Positions 1-7,856 of a stretch of 64,000 nucleotides of DNA are shown here, piece after piece. The DNA is from Acidobacteriota bacterium (GTDB lineage Bacteria > Acidobacteriota > Terriglobia > Terriglobales > Acidobacteriaceae). Each line of letters begins with the position of its first letter. Position 1 is the first letter of the stretch. The notes under the pieces were generated by a model, which saw nothing but the letters and a program-made list of their open reading frames with translations, ran no database searches and was not told the DNA's origin. Where the stretch lies: NCBI GenBank assembly GCA_021818105.1, contig JAKAFB010000003.1:1-64000 (forward strand), written 5' to 3'. Made by a program: the position numbers and the translations under genes.

Positions 1-48
1 GGGATCGTGAGCCCCCGGCTCCGCACCCCTTCCCCAGACATCTCTGCG

Positions 49-483
49 TTATTGCTCAGGCGGCTTGGTTTTCTCCTCTTTTGGAATCGTGATGGTTTCC
101 CAGGTGGTTACGGTTGCCATCTCGTCCCGCGCCTTCTTCTCGCTCTTCGCTACCGGGAGAACCATGCCAGTTGAGAACGACGGGCCCTGCACTTCGCTCA
201 AGAAGTACTTGTCGCCGTATTTGTGGAATATCAGCTTGCCCTGCTCCTTGGTTTCCGTACCGCCGGACCGAGTCAAGTGCAAGACGGACACCCCATCATT
301 GCAGTTGCGAACCACAACGGCGCTCTCACTGCAAGGAGTGATCCGGTAGGTGCCGGAAGGCATCAGTTGGGAATTCCCGACATAGAAACTGAAGGGAACC
401 TTGGCCTGCACACCCTGCTGGGCGAACAACGGACCAGCAAGAAACAGGCCTGCAACAGCCAGGGTCATTTTTAGGGTTTTCAT
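49..483 (-). CDS. Small secreted protein, unknown function
   Basis: This 144-residue protein carries a signal peptide at residues 1-21, ending around LFAQQ. The mature part has the pattern VPFSFYVGN followed by MPSGTYRI, which recurs in short secreted proteins of Acidobacteria and suggests a small beta-sandwich outside the cytoplasm. The frame is open up to 825, but ATG at 483 is chosen because a GGAGGAAGGAG ribosome binding site lies just upstream and the signal peptide begins there. The C-terminus is lysine and glutamate rich (KEEKTKPPEQ). No catalytic motif is visible and no function is proposed. It is transcribed divergently from the transporter at 1170. Confidence 0.75.
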   Translation of the reverse strand: MKTLKMTLAVAGLFLAGPLFAQQGVQAKVPFSFYVGNSQLMPSGTYRITPCSESAVVVRNCNDGVSVLHLTRSGGTETKEQGKLIFHKYGDKYFLSEVQGPSFSTGMVLPVAKSEKKARDEMATVTTWETITIPKEEKTKPPEQ

Positions 484-849
484 GGGCTCAGCTCCTTCCT
501 CCCGGAGACTGCGTAGAGAAAATCTCTCCAGATACTGGCACCATCTGCCCTGCTCGTGCCCAATGCGATTCGAGCAGCCGGGTGTGCAGCGACCTGACGC
601 TGTCACCAGGAATTTTCGCTGTGTCGTGATCGAGTTACGACGCAATCCTGGCCGCCTCATCACTGACTCACCCGAGAATTCGGCAGCCGGATCGAGGGGA
701 TCTGGGCACAACTTGGCCAAAGTGTATCTATGCTCGTGTTGAAATGCAGTGACTGGCAGTACACTCGTTAGCGATTTCGGGCGGGAGCACCTGGCGGCAG
801 GTGGCCCGCTCACGGATTCCAGCATCTGTTGAAGGCTGTTGAGATGTGT

Positions 850-886
850 GCCCCGCTCATCGCGGCCCTATCGCGATGAGCGGGGC
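850..886. repeat. Perfect 15-bp inverted repeat (hairpin)
   Basis: Arms GCCCCGCTCATCGCG (850-864) and its exact complement (872-886) enclose a 7-base loop. No T-run follows on either strand, and it sits between divergently transcribed genes, so it is not an obvious intrinsic terminator. It could be a protein-binding palindrome or an RNA structure in a long leader. Confidence 0.8.
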
Positions 887-956
887 CTTGGGATGAGCCC
901 GCCGGGTTGTCCCGTCGTGGCCGTTCGAGCCAGCAAACGGCAGGGTTGGCGCGCAC

Positions 957-1103
957 GAAAAAATATCGCGCCGCACTTTGCAGATAATTACCCCCACTTA
1001 TCGCACAATACAAAGAGCGCCATTCCTATCCGCACGCGCCCGGAGGAGTGAGCGACTGGCAGCCAGGGACCGGCGGCTGTGGACACCCCCTCATCCCTCT
1101 TGG
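957..1103 (+). repeat. Intergenic repeat, copy 1
   Basis: The core at 977-1012 begins TTTGCAGATAATTACCC and matches 30 of 36 positions, without gaps, of the core at 2471-2506. A C-rich stretch near 1080-1103 resembles the C-rich middle of copy 2. The second conserved end seen in copies 2 and 3 is not recognisable here, so this copy looks degraded or partial. Confidence 0.6.
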
Positions 1104-1169
1104 TGCATCAGGCAGATTTTTCAGCAGCCCCTTCGGTATCATGGTGACCAGTGCCGAGGTGAAGTTTTT

Positions 1170-2375
1170 TTGAACACCGCTATCGCCAGTCGCTCCAAAG
1201 CGACCACCTTCCCGCTCTCACGCACAGATGTGGCAGGCGCATTTGGTGATATCGGCGTGCTGTTTCCCATCGCAATTGCCCTGATTACTCTCAACCACCT
1301 CAATCCAACAGCGGTGTTTATGGCTGCCGGACTGACTTACATCCTGGCTGGCCGCTATTTTCAAATCCCCATCTCCGTGCAACCGCTCAAAGCGGTTGCG
1401 GCAATCGCCCTTGCCACGGGGTTGGCGCCTTCTGCAATTGCAAGCGCCGGCGTGATCATGGGCATCCTGTTGGCGCTGGTGGGAATCACGAACACGGCCG
1501 CCTGGCTCGCAAGGCTCTTCACCTTGCCCATCGTACGCGGAATGCAGCTGGGCCTTGGTTTACTGCTCGCGGCCGAGGGCCTGCGTCTCATCTTTCGCCA
1601 GCAGGTTGGCCTGCCATTAGGCCATGCACTCCACTTCACCGGCTGGGAAATTGCATGTGCTGCCGCAATCCTGTTGTGGGTATTCCATAAATCACAACGC
1701 TACCCGGCCGCCTTGGTTCTGCTTGTCGCAGGCCTCGGCTTGGGCTGCCTGGCGCGGTGGGGAACGCCTCTCTCATTTTCCTGGGGACCGGTTCCGCCTA
1801 CGCTTCTGAACCCCCGCATCGATGAGTTCTGGAAAGTTCTCCCGCTGCTGGTCATCCCGCAATTTGCGCTGACCTTCGGCAATTCAATTGTGGCCACTGA
1901 AAATACCGCACAAATTTTGTACGGTCCGCAAGCACGGCGCGTCACCATCCGTGGATTGACCCTGAGCATCGCCCTCACGAATCTCGCAAGCGGGTTCATG
2001 CAAGCTGCCCCCATGTGCCACGGATCGGGCGGCGTAACCGCGCACAACAAGTTCGGAGCGCGAACACCAACAGCTAGTTATGTCATCGGAAGTCTTTGCC
2101 TCCTGCTTGCGCTGTTCGGCAGGGCTGCAATCACTCTCCTCCAGTTAATCCCGCTCGCAGTCCTCGGCGTCTTCCTGGTGTATGTAGGCCTCCACCATGC
2201 GGCATATCTGCGCGACGTGTTGAGACGATTGCCTCTGTTGCTCATCGCAGTCGTCGTCGGACTGGTTTCGTTTTTCACCACCAACTTAATGTGGGGATTC
2301 CTCACCGGCTTTGTCCTGCAGGCAGCGATAGAAATCTATATAAAAGTCAATCTCAACCGTCCGGCGGGTGCGTAG
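1170..2375 (+). CDS. MOT1-family molybdate/sulfate transporter
   Basis: This integral membrane protein of about 401 residues belongs to the MOT1 branch related to SulP transporters. It would import molybdate, or possibly sulfate, across the inner membrane. The family signatures are clear: GDIGVLFPI at residues 26-34, PISVQPLKA at 67-75, and an APMCHGSGG motif followed by a FGARTPT segment in the second half. About ten hydrophobic segments fill the chain. I chose TTG at 1170 as start because GAGGTGAAG lies 6 bases upstream. Upstream in-frame sequence from 978 is arginine-rich and falls inside a repeat, so it is unlikely to be coding. The substrate is inferred from the family only. A bidirectional terminator follows at 2627. 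Confidence 0.85.
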   Translation: MNTAIASRSKATTFPLSRTDVAGAFGDIGVLFPIAIALITLNHLNPTAVFMAAGLTYILAGRYFQIPISVQPLKAVAAIALATGLAPSAIASAGVIMGILLALVGITNTAAWLARLFTLPIVRGMQLGLGLLLAAEGLRLIFRQQVGLPLGHALHFTGWEIACAAAILLWVFHKSQRYPAALVLLVAGLGLGCLARWGTPLSFSWGPVPPTLLNPRIDEFWKVLPLLVIPQFALTFGNSIVATENTAQILYGPQARRVTIRGLTLSIALTNLASGFMQAAPMCHGSGGVTAHNKFGARTPTASYVIGSLCLLLALFGRAAITLLQLIPLAVLGVFLVYVGLHHAAYLRDVLRRLPLLLIAVVVGLVSFFTTNLMWGFLTGFVLQAAIEIYIKVNLNRPAGA

Positions 2376-2450
2376 GTCTGCCCTCGCGCAACAGGACGGC
2401 TGCACATCGCGCTGTTGAGATGCAGAGGAGACAAACTGGGAGACATCTCC

Positions 2451-2616
2451 GAGAAATATTCTCCCCGTAGTTTGCCGAGAATTACCCTCACTTCGCGCAC
2501 AATAAATACAGACTCAGGGAAAGATCTGGGCTCAGGGCATCCGGATGGAGACACCCCCACCCCCTACCCCCCCCTTGAATATTTTTCTTTTCCACAGAAA
2601 GCTTGCCGATAATTTC
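2451..2616 (+). repeat. Intergenic repeat, copy 2
   Basis: This is the best copy of the element. The left end is TTTGCCGAGAATTACCC at 2471, the middle is C-rich (about 2551-2576), and the right end at 2587-2616 contains TTTTCCACAG and CTTGCCGATAATTTC. The two ends share TTGCCGA-N-AATT in the same orientation. The right end matches the complement of 21888-21917 at 28 of 30 positions. Confidence 0.75.
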
Positions 2617-2626
2617 CTGCATACGT

Positions 2627-2659
2627 GAAACGCCCGGCGCATTTCGCACCGGGCGTTTC
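2627..2659. terminator. Bidirectional hairpin terminator
   Basis: An 11-bp perfect stem (GAAACGCCCGG and its complement) has an 11-base loop. It lies between the convergent transporter and pgi genes, with arms ending in A/T on each side, as expected of a terminator used from both directions. Confidence 0.8.
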
Positions 2660-2677
2660 TATAAGTGACTGATTTAA

Positions 2678-4405
2678 TTACTGTTGCCTTAGCGCTTGAT
2701 CCACTGCCGCTGCCAGCACCTTTAGCCCTGCTGCAACGTTCGTGCTCAGATGCACGCGCAGTGCCCTCCGTCCGCGGGCCTGCAGCACGGCCAGGTCGCC
2801 GGCGGCTTGCGCGGCAATCACCACGCCAAAGCTGAACTTCTGTCCCGGAATCGCCACATCCACCGCGTGGTCCGCAGTGATCTGTAGAAACACGCCCGTG
2901 TTAGGCCCGCCCTTGTAATCCTGCCCTGTCGAATGCAGAAAGCGCGGCCCGAATCCGACGCACGTCGCCACATGCTTCGTGTCGCGCACCTTGTGCCTCA
3001 ACTCCTGTATCGCCGCCTCGTGCTCTGGGAACATCGGCAGATACGCCAGCGTCGCAAAGTAGTCGCCTGCTTGAATCTGCTGCAGGTGTGCGGTCAGATA
3101 ACCCGCCAGCGTCTCGTCCGGCGCTACTGCCTTCAGCTTGGCCGCGTACGTCTCATCCGCGAAAACCGCAAACTCGACCCCTTCCATGGATCCCACCAGC
3201 ATCGGCGCACCTTCCGGCAGCTTTCCCGTCTTCTCGTAGGATGAGGTCAGGGCACGCGCCTCCACCTTGGCAGACTCCACATCCGGCTGGTTGAACGGAT
3301 TGATGCCCATCACCGAGCCCGCCACCGCTGTCGCCACTTCCCATGTGAAAAACTGTCCGAATATCTCGTACTTGTCCGCTATCTCAAAGTGCACCACCGG
3401 ATGCCCTGCGGCCTCCAGCGCTGCAACCTTCGCGTCCAGGCTCGTATCCGCCGTGCCCTTCAACCGCACATAGGCAAACACGCGGTCCTTGCCATACACT
3501 CCGGGCGCGCCAATCGCCTCGCGATCCACGGGGGTGATGCCTTTTCCCAGCTTGCCCGTAGACTCGGCAATCAGTTGCTCCAGCCACGCACCCAGGTCGT
3601 AGATCTCTGGTGAGGTAAAGATCGTAATCTTGTCGCGCCCTGCTTCGTGCGCCGATCCCAGCATCAAGCCCAGTTGCACCGCCTCGTTCTTCGCCGGATC
3701 CAGCTTCGCTGCCGCCACGGCCTTCGCCGCCTCGGCCAGCAACTTCTCTGTGTCCAGCCCCATCACGGCCGCTGGAACCACGCCAAAGTTCGACAAAGCG
3801 GAGTAGCGCCCGCCGATCTCCGGGTCGCCGTAGAAGATCTGCCGAAAGCCGTCCGCCTTCGCCACCTGCTCCATCTTCGAGCCCGGGTCAGTGATCGCGA
3901 TAAAGTTCCGCCCGGACTTGCCCGCGCCAACAGCCTTCTCCATTTCGGCAAAGAAGTACTGCTTCAGCACGTTCGGCTCCAGCGTCGATCCCGATTTGCT
4001 GGACACAATCACCAGCGTCTCCGCAAGGTTCATCTTGTCCCGCGCGGCTTTCACCTGCGCCGGGTCAGTGGAGTCCACAATGTGCAGCGCCGGGAAACCA
4101 GCCTGAGGACCAAACGTCACGGCCAGCACTTCAGGGCAAAGGCTGGATCCGCCCATGCCCAGCAACAGTACGGACTTGAATCCAGCGGCTTTCACATCCG
4201 CGGCCAGCGCAGCAAAGTCGGCCAAGTCCTTTTGCTGGCGCTCGACGATGTTCGTCCAGCCCAGCCACCTTTCTTCGCCGTCGCTCGTCCACAAGCGCGC
4301 ATCCTTCTTCCAGAACCTGGCCACCTTGTCAGCAGATTGCCAGTCAGCAGTCGCCGCATCCACGGCGCCGCGAAGATTATCGGGCAGCACAATTCGAAAG
4401 CTCAT
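2678..4405 (-). CDS. pgi: Glucose-6-phosphate isomerase
   Basis: This cytosolic 575-residue enzyme interconverts glucose-6-phosphate and fructose-6-phosphate in glycolysis and gluconeogenesis. Two SIS-type sugar-phosphate domains are evident: GMGGSSLC at residues 83-90 and SSKSGST at 135-141 form the phosphate-binding loops, followed by GGRYSALSNFG. The sequence resembles the isomerase half of bifunctional transaldolase-isomerase proteins, but no transaldolase domain is attached. It lies 142 bases downstream of manA on the same strand, so the two probably form an operon that links glucose, fructose and mannose phosphates. Confidence 0.93.
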   Translation of the reverse strand: MSFRIVLPDNLRGAVDAATADWQSADKVARFWKKDARLWTSDGEERWLGWTNIVERQQKDLADFAALAADVKAAGFKSVLLLGMGGSSLCPEVLAVTFGPQAGFPALHIVDSTDPAQVKAARDKMNLAETLVIVSSKSGSTLEPNVLKQYFFAEMEKAVGAGKSGRNFIAITDPGSKMEQVAKADGFRQIFYGDPEIGGRYSALSNFGVVPAAVMGLDTEKLLAEAAKAVAAAKLDPAKNEAVQLGLMLGSAHEAGRDKITIFTSPEIYDLGAWLEQLIAESTGKLGKGITPVDREAIGAPGVYGKDRVFAYVRLKGTADTSLDAKVAALEAAGHPVVHFEIADKYEIFGQFFTWEVATAVAGSVMGINPFNQPDVESAKVEARALTSSYEKTGKLPEGAPMLVGSMEGVEFAVFADETYAAKLKAVAPDETLAGYLTAHLQQIQAGDYFATLAYLPMFPEHEAAIQELRHKVRDTKHVATCVGFGPRFLHSTGQDYKGGPNTGVFLQITADHAVDVAIPGQKFSFGVVIAAQAAGDLAVLQARGRRALRVHLSTNVAAGLKVLAAAVDQALRQQ

Positions 4406-4547
4406 AACGCTATCTATTGTGCATCAAACTCTTCCACGGCGGTGCCAGATAGCGCAGGCCTTCTTCTTCACCATTTCTCCCTGTGGGATAGGCGGTCCAA
4501 TGGGAGCGCGCAGGCGAAGAAAGAGTGCACCAAGCCTGAAGCCGCGT

Positions 4548-5582
4548 TCAGGACAGAATGCCCGCCCAGCGCGGGGTGATGCGGATCAAGTCCAGCCCGC
4601 CCAGATCCTCAATGGCGAACAGTGGTGACGACGCAGGTACGGCAATGATGCCACGCTCCGGCAGTTCAAGCGGGTCAAAGCCTCCGCTTGCCAGTCGCGC
4701 CGAGCCCGCCGCTGCAAACAGGAACTCCAGTCCCGGCTTCGTCTCATGGCTCCCCGGCAGGCTGCTGCTGGTGCGGCTCGTCGTTACCGGAATCCGTTCC
4801 ACACAGAAGTACTCTTCTTCCACAAGCACGATGCGATCCGCCAACTGCCGCGCCGGCACCTTGCCCGCCCGCGTCGCCAGCTTCGTCGCCTCCAGTGCCT
4901 TCTCCACATGCAGTTCGCGCGGCCTTCCATAGTCATACATCCGGTACGTAATGTCGCAGTTCTGCTGCGTTTCCAGCAGAATCGAGCCAGGCCAGATCGC
5001 GTGTACGGTGCCCGCATCCACAAACACCATATCGCCGGCTTCAATGGGCACAACGTTCAGGGCCGATTCGAGTGTGCTGTTCTCGATGCCGGTCCGTACC
5101 TGCTCCAGCGTCACGCCGGGCTTCAGACCCACGGCCACCTGTGCTCCCGGCTCGGCGGCCACCGCATACCAGCACTCCGTCTTGCCGCGCGGCTGCCCAT
5201 ATTTCTGTGCCAGTTGGTCATCGGGATGCACCTGTACGCTCAGCTTCTCCCGCGCAAAGATCATCTTGATCAGCAACGGAGAATCCGTCGAGGGAGCGCC
5301 ATTCCCCAATAGCGCCTCCGGCTGTTCCTTGAAGATACGGCCAAGCGTCTTGCCGGCATGAGGACCGGTCGCGATGCGGCAGTCGTCGCCCGTCAGCCAC
5401 ACTTCGCCAATCGGCTCATCCTCGCTCACCAGGTTGTACCAGGGGCGAAGATCCTTGTATCCCCACACGCGGGGTACGAACATTTGTTCAATGCGAAATG
5501 GGGTCAGTTCAGCAAACACAGAAGTCCCGCCCGCCGCGCGCGTCGCAGCAGTCTTTCTCCGAAAAAATGAAAATCGTGCCAT
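4548..5582 (-). CDS. manA: Mannose-6-phosphate isomerase, class I
   Basis: This 344-residue cupin enzyme interconverts mannose-6-phosphate and fructose-6-phosphate. SVQVHPDD at 115-122 and GKTECWYA at 133-140 carry the zinc-binding Gln, His and Glu residues. A further GDMVFVDAGTVHAI segment supplies the remaining His and the active-site wall. The length fits the short bacterial form. It is upstream of pgi on the same strand. The GDP-mannose genes that could use its product are not in the window. Confidence 0.92.
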   Translation of the reverse strand: MARFSFFRRKTAATRAAGGTSVFAELTPFRIEQMFVPRVWGYKDLRPWYNLVSEDEPIGEVWLTGDDCRIATGPHAGKTLGRIFKEQPEALLGNGAPSTDSPLLIKMIFAREKLSVQVHPDDQLAQKYGQPRGKTECWYAVAAEPGAQVAVGLKPGVTLEQVRTGIENSTLESALNVVPIEAGDMVFVDAGTVHAIWPGSILLETQQNCDITYRMYDYGRPRELHVEKALEATKLATRAGKVPARQLADRIVLVEEEYFCVERIPVTTSRTSSSLPGSHETKPGLEFLFAAAGSARLASGGFDPLELPERGIIAVPASSPLFAIEDLGGLDLIRITPRWAGILS

Positions 5583-5904
5583 TACGACAGGTGCTAAAGG
5601 TCGGGCTGGTGAGGACCAGCAACGGCAACTCCACTCTAGCAGACAGCATGCCGCATCCTGAGGAGTGATTGAGGGGCTCGGAATCAGGTAGGCTCAGGCA
5701 TTTCTGCTGCTTTGCGGCTCATCGACCGCTCGGCTCGCATCTCTCCGGGGCCTTGTTCACCGTTTCTTCGGCCTTTTGGGCCATTCATACGTCAATAAAA
5801 GGAGGGGATGTATGTAAGCGACACCCTGTGCAGCCTGTCACATCAGGATGGAAAATGTGGCTGCTAGAATCGTGCCGCTCCTGCGCTCCAAAGGGAAAAG
5901 ACAG
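5583..5904. other. Divergent intergenic region, 322 bases
   Basis: It separates manA from the secreted protein at 5905. The notable object is a very strong ribosome binding site, AAAAGGAGGGG, directly before ATG at 5808, which opens a 19-codon frame ending at 5867. The next 37 bases lead to the real gene start at 5905. Confidence 0.5.
5808..5867 (+). CDS. Candidate 19-residue leader peptide
   Basis: ATG at 5808 sits immediately after AAAAGGAGGGG and opens MYVSDTLCSLSHQDGKCGC, ending in TAG at 5867. Three cysteines fall in 19 residues. The spacing of the binding site to this ATG is very short, so initiation here is uncertain. It would end 37 bases before the gene at 5905 and could be a translated leader, or chance. 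Confidence 0.25.
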   Translation: MYVSDTLCSLSHQDGKCGC

Positions 5905-7101
5905 ATGAAACGGTTCATTTGGTTGTTGGCTTTGCTGGTAGCAGCGGTGCCCGCGTGGTGCACCAAGAAGATTACCGTGGGACAGCTCGAAGAGATGCTG
6001 CGTTCAATGAACCAAGACAAGAAATCCGACACTGATGTTGCCACTGCCCTCAAGCAGGTCGAACTCAGCGAGCAACTCACAGTTGCCCGGATGAACAGCT
6101 TGGTCTCCTATGTACCGGGGGCTAAAACCACCGAGCAGATCTACGTGCTGGAGGCGCGCAGCGCAATGCTTCCGCCACCTGCCGATGACTTGCCCTCCAC
6201 GCTGGCCCCGGATGCCGCAGCCCAGCAGGCGATTCTTGCCAAGGCCGCTGACTACGTGACAAAGACGTACCAGCAGCTAACCAAAATGACGGTCACCAAG
6301 ACCACGCTGCGATTCCAGGACAACGTTGAGGCGGTGGCTGCAAGCTCCGGCATTAAGGGGAGCGCAACGGAGGTGGTCACGACCGCGGGCTTTGCCAATG
6401 CCGGCTCGTTTATCCACTACATCAACTCCACTGAGGCAACCATCGCCAGTGAGCGTGGCGCGGAAAAGCTGCCCTCAGAGAAAGACAAGACACCATGGGG
6501 TGCCAACCGCATGATTGCCTTGCAGGAGCCAGACCCGAGCCTGGGCATGGTCTACACCGAGGCGCAGGCCGCCGGCACGCTCAAGTGGCTGCGGTGGGAG
6601 ACGGTGAACGGCAAGCAGGTGGCTGTCTACACGTTTGAAGTACCGCAAAAAAAGTCCAGGATGGCACTCAACGTCTGCTGCTTCCCTGATATCACCCAGA
6701 CTGGCGTTGCCCACTTCTACACGGCAACGACCGCTTCCGCAATGGGAGGGACTGGTGGTGGAGGCGGCGTTGTCGGCAATTTCCAGACCAACACCAATTG
6801 GCACAATTTCAAGTCCTCCGTGCCCTACCACGGCGAGCTTTTCATTGAGCCGACCACGGGGATCGTTGTGCGCATGATTACCATGGCCGAGCTGAAGCCC
6901 TCTGAGGAAGTACACCAGGTGGACACGCGCGTCGATTATGGCCCGGTAAAGGTGGGGCAGCAAACGCTCATCGTGCCCGTGAAGACCTTCGTAATCACGA
7001 ACGTGGTGCCCAACGGCGACTCCGGGGTAGGCACCTACACAGAGCGAAATACGTTGTTCACTTCCGAGTACAAGAACTACCAGCTCAGTGGACGCAAGTA
7101 G
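5905..7101 (+). CDS. Secreted protein of unknown function
   Basis: This 398-residue protein begins with a signal peptide (MKRFIWLLALLVAAVPAWC), which may be a lipobox-like or ordinary cleavage site. ATG at 5905 follows AAAGGGAAAAG and is preferred to an upstream in-frame ATG at 5848 because the signal peptide starts here. The mature protein has a helical N-terminal part (VGQLEEMLRSMN, DVATALKQVEL) and a beta-rich C-terminal half with a glycine-rich stretch (GGTGGGGGVVG). I do not recognise a named domain; similar lengths occur among acidobacterial secreted proteins. Its stop lies 100 bases before the DUF421 gene. Confidence 0.75.
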   Translation: MKRFIWLLALLVAAVPAWCTKKITVGQLEEMLRSMNQDKKSDTDVATALKQVELSEQLTVARMNSLVSYVPGAKTTEQIYVLEARSAMLPPPADDLPSTLAPDAAAQQAILAKAADYVTKTYQQLTKMTVTKTTLRFQDNVEAVAASSGIKGSATEVVTTAGFANAGSFIHYINSTEATIASERGAEKLPSEKDKTPWGANRMIALQEPDPSLGMVYTEAQAAGTLKWLRWETVNGKQVAVYTFEVPQKKSRMALNVCCFPDITQTGVAHFYTATTASAMGGTGGGGGVVGNFQTNTNWHNFKSSVPYHGELFIEPTTGIVVRMITMAELKPSEEVHQVDTRVDYGPVKVGQQTLIVPVKTFVITNVVPNGDSGVGTYTERNTLFTSEYKNYQLSGRK

Positions 7102-7201
7102 GCAGCAGGGATGCGGGCGCGCAAAGCCACCGCCCGCACGATCCCAAATCCTCGCTACATCCTGCTGGAAAAGCCGCGTCCGGAGCCGTATCCTCGGTTC
7201 C

Positions 7202-7789
7202 ATGATGCACGCGCCAATCCTTGACCACATGTTTCTGCTGCCGCTTCCCGTGGCGGAAAAGCTGATCCGTCCTGTCATCGTTTACCTGGTGCTGGTTCTG
7301 CTCCTTCGGATCTTCGGCAAGCGCGAACTGGCCCAGCTCAACCCCTTTGACCTGGTCGTCCTGCTCTCGCTCTCCAACACGGTGCAGAACGCCATCATCG
7401 GCGAAGACAACTCCGTAACCGGCGGCGTCATCGGAGCTTTCAGCCTGCTGGCCATTAATTGGCTGGTAGTGCGTGTCCTGTTCCGCTCGCGCCGGCTCAC
7501 CCGCGCCTTTGAGGGCCGGCCAACGGTGCTTGTTCACAACGGCCACGTGGACAAAAAGGCCCTGGAACGCGAAATGCTCACCCGCGAGGAGTTGCTGGAG
7601 GTAATTCACCGGCAGGGATTCGAGGGCTTTCATCAAGTGCACCGCTGCGAGCTTGAACCTAACGGCACCTTCTACGTGGAGGCCTTCGACCCGTCCGTCG
7701 CCGACAAGCGCCACACAGAGCTGCTGGAGCGCCTCGATGCGCTGACACGGGATCTGGCCGCCCTGCGTGCACAGCCTTCCGGTCAATAA
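7202..7789 (+). CDS. DUF421 (YetF/YcaP-type) membrane protein
   Basis: This 195-residue inner-membrane protein has about three N-terminal hydrophobic segments (roughly residues 20-92) and a cytosolic C-terminal domain. RIFGKRELAQLNPFDLVVLL is the hallmark of the YetF family, whose biochemical role is not firmly known. The C-terminal part (REELLEVIHRQGF, then HRCELEPNGTFYV) is the usual DUF421 domain. Start at the first of two ATGs, 7202; the longer frame from 7088 overlaps the preceding gene and is not needed. The last 20 residues form a short helix rich in Leu and Arg. Confidence 0.85.
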   Translation: MMHAPILDHMFLLPLPVAEKLIRPVIVYLVLVLLLRIFGKRELAQLNPFDLVVLLSLSNTVQNAIIGEDNSVTGGVIGAFSLLAINWLVVRVLFRSRRLTRAFEGRPTVLVHNGHVDKKALEREMLTREELLEVIHRQGFEGFHQVHRCELEPNGTFYVEAFDPSVADKRHTELLERLDALTRDLAALRAQPSGQ

Positions 7790-7856
7790 ACGCTCGCATT
7801 TGCGCTCTTTTCGCGTCTTACAAATGTAGAATCGCTCCTGCAGGAGTCTTCCCCAC

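Larger units (their letters stand above)
484..1169. other. Intergenic region, 686 bases, no gene seen
   Basis: This is the spacer between divergent genes. Short open frames here have no ribosome binding site or recognisable protein. It holds a perfect hairpin at 850-886, a copy of an intergenic repeat beginning at 957, and a GAGGTGAAG ribosome binding site at 1156-1164 for the transporter. Confidence 0.7.

Noticed and set aside
978-1169. Extended N-terminus of the MOT1 transporter from ATG 978
   Set aside because: The extra 64 residues are Arg/Pro-rich, overlap repeat copy 1 and have no family similarity. TTG at 1170 has a good ribosome binding site.
838-2422. GCTGTTGAGATG present at both 835-846 and 2411-2422
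   Set aside because: The 12-base match lies at different distances from repeat copies 1 and 2 and is not present near copy 3, so it is not treated as part of the element.
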